NCBI RefSeq assembly: GCF_963675165.1
Contig: NC_087377.1
Location: 8,263,122 to 8,327,121, forward strand
Length of the DNA stretch: 64,000 nt
Direction: 5' to 3'
From: Halichondria panicea
Lineage: Eukaryota; Porifera; Demospongiae; Suberitida; Halichondriidae
The position numbers and the translations under genes were made by a program. Each line of letters opens with the position of its first letter. Position 1 is the first letter of the stretch. Of the stretch, positions 57,720 to 64,000 are shown piece by piece. The notes below the pieces were generated by a model, which was not told the DNA's origin, made no database searches, and saw nothing but the letters and a program-made list of their open reading frames with translations.

Positions 57720-59300
57720 TATATAGTTTAGCTATTGGTAGCTATTGGTAGCTGCAAGGCTCTGCTAATGCGGCCATTACTTTTAGACTTGAACTTTTGG
57801 CATCGATCGTTTTTAACAATAATCATGGACCCACTCTGAGTTTTTGCATGCAGCAAAATTATCATGTGCATAAAAGCAGTTTAAGCTATTAGTAGCTTTA
57901 TGTTATGTAGCTTTGGCATCTCCACCGAGGCATCAGCACCTGCGGTGCTTCATAAAATAGGTGCTCCTAAGTATTGCCGACCTTATGACAATAAAATCAC
58001 TCGACCCAATTTTGAAAACCCTAATGTCATTATACTTATGTTTCGCGGACTGACCACAATATAGACCTTGGAACATATCAAAGTACGTGCTTGATGAAGA
58101 TTACAAAAGAATTCTCTTTTATTATAGATCGACTGACTGCATGATCATGACTCACATTAGTTGGGCGTGGTTTGTTTTACATGCAGGCTTCACTGAGCAT
58201 GGCAGCAGCAGCAAACGATTGCAAGTCATCCTTCTTTGCTCGTGAAAACTAATGAGAATGGGGTTGTCAACAAAGTCTTTGATTTGTGAAAAGACAATCA
58301 TATCCCCAATAGAGAGGCCCCAATTGTCCTAGCAGCGTTTTATTCATTTGAACTACCTAAAAGGGATTGCAATCCATGTTTACTCTATTGGAAACACTCC
58401 TTTGTGGTTTGAAGCCTAAAAAAATACCCACCATCGTATCCAACATGCTTGTAAGGATGAAGAAGTAGACCGACTATATAATGAACTCAGGATATGACCT
58501 ATAGCTGTATGCTATAATAATGTATAACCATTGTGTTTTACTTATGATTGTTGTGTATTAATTTGTGCAAAATACTATTGTCATGCATTGAAGTGATAAT
58601 AATTATTTATTGAATATTTTACATGGGGATTATGAAGCGCCTGCTGCGTGGAATGTTATAGTGCGTTAAACCACACCAAATTTTGAGTGACTATTGTGGC
58701 AAATGAATCACGCACTATTTTGTGTGAAAACCACGCATTATTTTTTACAGTGTATAGCGTTATAGTGTAGAGCTAGCTAATATTATGTATAATAATAGAG
58801 TAGCAACACTCGGTGGACAAGTTTTGTATGCACTCTTCTGAAAAGGCTGCAATGGCATTCCAAGTATATAAGCAAAACTAGGCATAACAACAGCCGTACA
58901 GTCTGGGTTTGCCTCGAAAATCGCAGATCAGCTGGTGTGATACGGAAACCAAGAATCCAATTGCAACTACATCCAGTCTGTTCAATCGCCACACAGCCTG
59001 AAGAAAAAGCTGCTGTAGATGCCGAAGATGACGAAGAGAACGTGCAAGCACTATACACAAATTAGCCACAACTAGAAGCCCGGCAGCACAAGCTGTGCAA
59101 ACACTGCTTTCTGCTACAAGGAAATACAGATTAACATTCTTCACATTGCAGAAAGAATTATCAATTCGATTAATTCTTGAAAAATTTACGATTTTCAAGG
59201 AGGCAAAATGGGTATGTTCACAATAAACAGTAATAAACTAGACACCAATCGTTCCACTATAATTATAATTAATTTTAATGACATTGATGTATTTATATAT
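57720..59300. other. Repeat-rich gap inside the SAMD3-like locus
   Basis: Contains the GCATCTCCACCGAGGCATCAGCAC repeat (57915), a segment ending TTTTTTACAGTGTATA with inverted ACCACGCATTATT-type pieces (58640-58755), and the dispersed repeat shared with 9340-9475 and 60350-60400. The minus-strand frame 58878-59198 lies in that repeat and is not taken as a gene. Confidence 0.45.
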
Positions 59301-59303
59301 GCA

Positions 59304-60064
59304 GCTAAGATACGAGTTCAAAGAAGTCACAGCAACAAATGACATTGCTGACGTCATGGTCAGTAACTGGTCACACACTTGTCACATGTTGTTCCCTGAA
59401 AGAAAAAGCTTGACGATATGCATGCAGTACAAGTACTGACAAAGAATCTGTACCACAAAAAACCATGTTCCCAACCAGTGGAATTTGTGCAGGTGCGTAA
59501 CTGCATGTAATCAATATTGTGCATGTATAATAGCATTATGCACATGCATACACAATATTGAGAGTTAATCATGCATGCATTATGCATGCATGGTAAACTT
59601 TTGTAATAAGCATGCACACAGTTATAATTATTATATTGCACACAGTTATATATGCAGCGACATTATAATAGATGCATGCATAATTATATGTCTTTCATGC
59701 AGCTGTTATAAATTATACATAGCTATAATTATAATAATTATTATACATTATATGCAGGCATGTGGAGAGATAGCGTGTCATTTTCAGTGTCGCGTTGTGG
59801 AACCAAGAATCGTGGTGTTTTATGAAGACGACAGCATTGTACAAGCGTTTCTCTGTGCTGAGGGAGTCAGCATCTTTGAAGTTGACACCACTACCCTATC
59901 TGATTGCCTGATCGTGCTGATGCCTATACTATGTATTCGACATACAGTACCCTAGTGTGTGGAAGCCGTCTCTCCTCTTTTTTCAAGAAATCTTAATGGA
60001 TAAAAAAGAGAAGAAACAAACAAGGCCCATTCGGTACACCACTTACTTAAAAAAACTTGGTGTT
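59304..60064 (+). pseudogene. SAMD3-like protein, C-terminal exons (copy 2)
   Basis: An exon after TATATATGCAG gives LRYEFKEVTATNDIADVMVS and, past a frame change, VQVLTKNLYHKKPCSQPVEF up to a GTGCG donor. The next exon (59757 on) gives ACGEIACHFQCRVVEPRIVV, FYEDDSIVQAFLCAEGVSIF and, after a one-base shift at about 59923, LYYVFDIQYPSVWKPSLLFF and a Lys-rich end at TGA 60064. It pairs with the N-terminal exons at 56578-57464 to form one degraded gene. Only single-base lesions separate it from an open frame. Confidence 0.6.
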
Positions 60065-60174
60065 TGACTTATTAATACATGCATGCATGCTATATTATTT
60101 TTATTATGTTTTATTGTGATGTGACATGTAACTTAATTAATTATGTGATTTGGTTATTATGGGTTGAGTAATGC

Positions 60175-60360
60175 ATGACCGCAAAAGGCATTAATTGGAA
60201 TGGAAAAGGTAATGATAATAATAACACGTGTCAAAATGACCCGCTAGATCGACACACCTTCAATTTGACACACGTGTAGCATGTCATTTGGAGGGACAGT
60301 CAAATGACACGCGTGTCAGTGTTGAAACAACCCACTTGTTTTTACAGTGAAGTAAGCAAA
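60175..60360. mobile_element. Possible MITE with CACGTGT palindromes and CACTGTAAAAA end
   Basis: The stretch holds four CACGTGT/ACACGCGTGT-type palindromes (near 60227, 60272, 60307) and ends TTTTTACAGTG, an end sequence also seen at 58745-58752. The left boundary is not clear. Confidence 0.35.
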
Positions 60361-60826
60361 ACTAGGCATAGCAACAGCCGTACAGTCTGGGTTTGCCTCG
60401 AATCCAGGATACAGAAAAATAAGCGCGAACCTTCGAACCGGCACTGCATTTACTTTTAGAGATGGGCCACACGGGAAGCTAAGTATTACAGGCAGTACTT
60501 CAACTTTTGTGGTAACGCTATAACGCTATAATAGTATTATACCTGTTATGCTGGGAAGTTGTGATTGGTCATTTACTAATAGAAACCACGGACAGTGACC
60601 CTTGGTAGTGTGAGAAAGTATGTGGGCAGTGGTGCAAAATGACAATGCGTATATAGAGACATTGATGTATGTCTCCATTTTGGACATCATAGATGTTCTT
60701 TCAAAATGAAACGATTCTTTCCGAGGTTATTTACATTAACAATAACTATTACCGTATTACTATTGCAGGTGAAAAACCTAATTAGCAAAATGTGATCTAA
60801 CTATTACGTTCTGGCAAGGATCGTGT

Positions 60827-61030
60827 ACCGTATAGCGGGTAATTTTCGTGGGGTAAAAATTCGTTCAACTCGAACAACGGTGGTTTTCGTCAGTAAACAT
60901 TTCGATCTCGTGGCTGCACTGCATTCCTATACGTTCCGGTAAGCCACGCCTACATTAAAATTTCATGGAGGTCAGCCTGCCCACGAAAATAACGAATATT
61001 TTACCCCAGGAAAATTACCTGCTATACGGT
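60827..61030. mobile_element. CCGTATAGC-family MITE, copy 6 (204 bp)
   Basis: ACCGTATAGCGGGTAATTTT and GGGGTAAAAATTCG at the left are mirrored by the right end TACCTGCTATACGGT. It is nearest to 21752-21930, sharing GTAAGCCACGCCTAC and GGTCAGCCTGCCCACGAA-type interior. Confidence 0.85.
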
Positions 61031-61342
61031 ATTTACTAGTATAGGTGTTGCAATTTTATTGTTGCGAATTAGTCAACCCTCGCATTATTATGCTTGATGC
61101 TCGCAAAACACTCTAGTAATTTTGATCTGCTCATAGATCCATAATGGGCACTGTGACACTGAAGGTTGAAATCTGTAACCCTTTGGGTTCAAAACGATCT
61201 ATCCATAAGCTTGGTAAGTGGGGAAAATTAATATGTATTTGCATGTTGTTGTAATGCTCTATCTACATGCACAAGTGCATGCATACACACCTATAGCCTC
61301 CTTCACCGGGATCGAGGCTAGTTAATGCCTTATATGCATGCA

Positions 61343-62090
61343 TGGTTTCATTTGTGTTTTTTGCAGGTTTTTTCTACTTCACACTTGAAAACATGTATCT
61401 CCTGAGTACCGGTCACGTCTAAGTTGTGTAAATCTGGTTGCAATACACCATGCCTGTTATCCTAGAATCTTTCATTGCAGATGTTGTAAAATTGGTAAGG
61501 ATAATATCCTAGAAACTTTCATTCCAAATGAGTAGTACATTCTTGTCCTCCCATGCACAGGAATTAAGAGGGGTACACCTTTCCCATCTCCCACTGCAGC
61601 AGAAATGTTATGGCACAATCAGCATGTATCCACAGATAACCTATGCAAATCTATTAGGTGGTCTTAAATAAGGGAGCATAGCTTTTCGTGGTTGCCGCCA
61701 ATGTATAGATAATACACATATACATGCACGTATATACATAATGATGTAAATAATTATAAGGGTTCGATTTTGCAGTTTTGTGAGGATGACTTTGTTTTGA
61801 GATCTGAAGAGCAGTAGTTTCAACAGTGTGAAGAGCTAGAAACTAGCCAGTATGATCACTACTCCAAGGTATTAATATCATACGATCTGTGTTCACGCAG
61901 CTCAAGTACTACAATTTCTGCAATGGCTCGCTTTTGACTGATATCACTATGACGTACTTGAAGGTGTATTGCAGGTTGAAGTGAAGTTGGTGCTCCAGCA
62001 CTGCAGCATACGTCTGAAAAGATACTTCCGATTGTCATTTCTTCAGCAACTTCGAGCTGAAATATATGGAGTCAACTAAACGTCCCATCC
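61343..62090 (+). pseudogene. MHDVLEG-type transposase-like gene (copy 3)
   Basis: In order: FFYFTLEN and YRSR remnants (61365-61497, matching 50240-50580), a small exon after CATGCACAG (61560), an exon 61776-61868 with FCEDDFVLRSEEQ and FQQCEELETSQYDHYSK, and an exon about 61900-62085 with LKYYNFCNGSLLTDI and, after a frame change, DVLEGVLQVEVKLVLQHC, then a shifted LSFLQQLRAEIYGVN. The order FYFTLGN, YRS, QC-EL-x3-DHYSK-x-YGI, FxxxxxLxxDIMHDVLEG is one I recall from abundant transposon-like animal genes. The MHD of the motif is altered here. It follows the SAMD3-like remnant on the same strand. Confidence 0.6.
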
Positions 62091-62099
62091 CTACCAAAA

Positions 62100-62960
62100 A
62101 GAGCATGCACCCTACACTGTAGTGATCACTCTTTGAATCAGAATGGTTAGTATAGATGTGAAGTACGTACTATGTATGTAGTATGTGTAATGTATCACTA
62201 CAAACAAAGGTATTTTCAACCAAGTCTGTGTCAGAGCTGGGAGAATAGCTGAGAGACTGGAAAAAAATTTCCCAGGAAACGATTGACCTCTTTCAAGGTA
62301 CGTAAAACTATACAATTCTGTACTTGTGCAATTAGTAGCCTTTTACCATAACCCGTGCTATTATGCACTCTTTTAAACTCAACTATTTTTTTATATGCAG
62401 TTGTGACATACACCCATAATTATTTTACATTGTAGAATTAATTGATAATACATAGAGCAAGAAAGGTGTTCTTGGAGCTGCCTGCATGAGGACCATGCTA
62501 GTGCCGAAGGTTGGGCCACATGCATACAAAACTGTTAAGAAAAAGGCACATCTTCCGGAATGAATTAACTGCCCAGCCTCTTCTGTGGATAAATGGGCAT
62601 TACTCCAGCGAAGTTCAACTGACGAAGCTCTTTGTCGAGAGGGGTCTACTGGCAACGTTTCCACCAAAGATGGCACCTCTTGTGCTCCTGAGTACATTCT
62701 AATCTGTCTTTTCACAGAAGGCTGTGTCAATTTCTACACAGCTTTGGAGGTATTCTTTCTTGACAGAAAATCTAAGAGAACAAAACTGAACAGGCTTTGT
62801 AGCTGAGTTAAACATTTAGCTATAGGCTAGCTCTGCATCACCATGTTACCTTTAATTTATAACTTTTAAAGTACATGTATACTATCTTCTCTAATAATCA
62901 TCATGCAGTGTACCATGCAGTACGTACTAACTATGGTTAAGTTGTGAAAAAAAATTAAAC
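62100..62960. other. No clear gene
   Basis: Opposite frames at 62425-62730 and 62585-62806 lack recognisable motifs. GGTAACGT- and GCAG-type splice signals are present but no chain could be built. Confidence 0.3.
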
Positions 62961-62974
62961 TGGAAACAAGAATC

Positions 62975-63190
62975 AGCTCAAAGAGACCTCAGGAAAAGCC
63001 AATCCCACGGCCGTTTCCTTTGCCTGAAAATGTTCAGACCACCATCATGGAAAGCCTCAAAAAGAATGTAAGGACAAGAACTAAATTTGTAACCACCATT
63101 GCAGAAGCCATATTCCAACATAAATCCTGGCCACTGCCTGAGGAATATCAGGAGGTCACACTCCAAGCAGTGAAAAAATGGAGAAGACAC
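62975..63190 (+). pseudogene. SAMD3-like N-terminal exon (copy 3) or start of a gene continuing right
   Basis: The frame gives PIPRPFPLPENVQTTIMESL, RTRTKFVTTIAEAIFQHKSW and PLPEEYQEVTLQAVKKWRRH up to a GTATGT donor at 63191. It parallels the exon at 56578-56875 (F-P-F-P-x-x-YR ... KFLTRIA ... DYNYRSVATQVV). No following exon is found before the window ends. Confidence 0.5.
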
Positions 63191-63199
63191 GTATGTACG

Positions 63200-64000
63200 T
63201 ATATGCCACTAAAATATCATTTATTTGTACAATCATACTATTATACAATTCTAAGCTATAATTATCACACTCATTGGTTATAACTACATAGCAACAAAAT
63301 ATTCATTTTGTTATACGTGTATAATTTTCTGAGATCCTATTATAGTCACTTATGCATAGATTGGAAACGAAAATTTCACAGCAGGGAAAGAGAAATGTTG
63401 ACATGGAGTAATTCAAGCTAAACTCAGCAGAAATTAAAAACAGAGTAAAGACAACGGACTTAGAGCTTGTCAGTGGTGTAAACTTACTTCTCTAGAGTAC
63501 CTCCCATGCAGTGGTTGCTAGTGGATAGGAGAGCTAAATACAACCTCATAGCGGTCAACCACGAAAATATTCGCGATCACTAAATCATAATGCGGAGTGT
63601 TTCACAGAGAGGCTCCAATCCCCTTCCTTTTCAATCTATAAGTAAATGAACTAGGTTCGGAAACCAGACGGGGAAAAGAGGAGCGGAAAATCGAGAGCAA
63701 GAATGGGGACGAAAATGTTTTTCTTATAGTGCTCCTTCAAGCACACCATGCGCCCCTCTCAAAAGATAGGCCTGCTTTTGAACGGCACATAAAGATGCTA
63801 ACACTAGAGTGTAATAAGACACAATCAGGAGGTGATTGCATATATTGTCACGATTACCTATTTATCTGACCAGGTCACTCATGCTAAAGACATTCGGCTT
63901 TCGCCGAACCGAATTGAAATAATGGAGAGCACGAGCCCAATACCTAACATTGTGGCCAAATATCCACCACACGTACTATTTCAGCAAAATAACTACACAC
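63200..64000. other. No gene seen; single end of the 13581-14096 MITE family
   Basis: ATCACTAAATCATAATGCGGAGTG followed by CTTTTCAATCTATAAGTAAATG (63573-63650) resembles the right end of the element at 13581-14096. The rest shows no coding or repeat structure. Confidence 0.35.

Noticed and set aside
58878-59198. 106-codon minus-strand frame with hydrophobic stretches
   Set aside because: It overlaps a dispersed repeat also found at 9340-9475 and 60350-60400 and has no start or splice support.

Overview
The window is eukaryotic and almost certainly from an animal. It is AT-rich, with short GT-AG introns of about 60 to 350 bp, very low gene density and dense transposon debris. Protein families seen here (a DUF7869-type nuclease, a ParB-like protein, SAMD3-like proteins, Crypton-like tyrosine recombinases, and a cysteine-rich many-pass membrane protein) are ones I associate with sponges, and partly with cnidarians. 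A demosponge is my best guess, but the sequence does not prove it. There is no bacterial-type operon, CRISPR array, rRNA or convincing tRNA.

Layout. 1-5930: a divergent, intact pair, a ParB-like gene on the minus strand (five exons, running off the left edge) and a seven-exon DUF7869-type gene on the plus strand, followed by an array of perfect palindromes. 6700-14100: a broken recombinase core domain, then mostly miniature inverted-repeat elements (MITEs). 14715-16830: a decayed DUF7869 paralogue. 16890-28000: MITEs, a possible two-exon gene, an internally deleted piggyBac-like element, and an 80-bp minisatellite. 28250-33500: a coiled-coil gene or remnant, short satellites, a frameshifted Crypton-like recombinase, and a small inverted-repeat transposon carrying a transposase tail. 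33500-46500: scraps of gypsy integrase, DUF7869, a gag-like ORF, LINE endonuclease, SAMD3-like and MHDVLEG-type genes. 46740-49640: a decayed copy of the divergent ParB-like/DUF7869 pair. 52002-53717: one intact single-exon membrane protein gene. 54610-64000: pogo transposase, SAMD3-like and MHDVLEG-type remnants and more MITEs.

How genes work together. Two gene pairs recur. ParB-like and DUF7869 genes sit head to head at 1-5441 (intact) and again at 46740-49640 (decayed). SAMD3-like tails are followed on the same strand by MHDVLEG-type transposase-like genes at 44545-43330 (minus) and 56578-62090 (plus). Both patterns suggest two-gene mobile units rather than chance neighbours. All homology statements come from reading motifs by eye and were not checked by database search.
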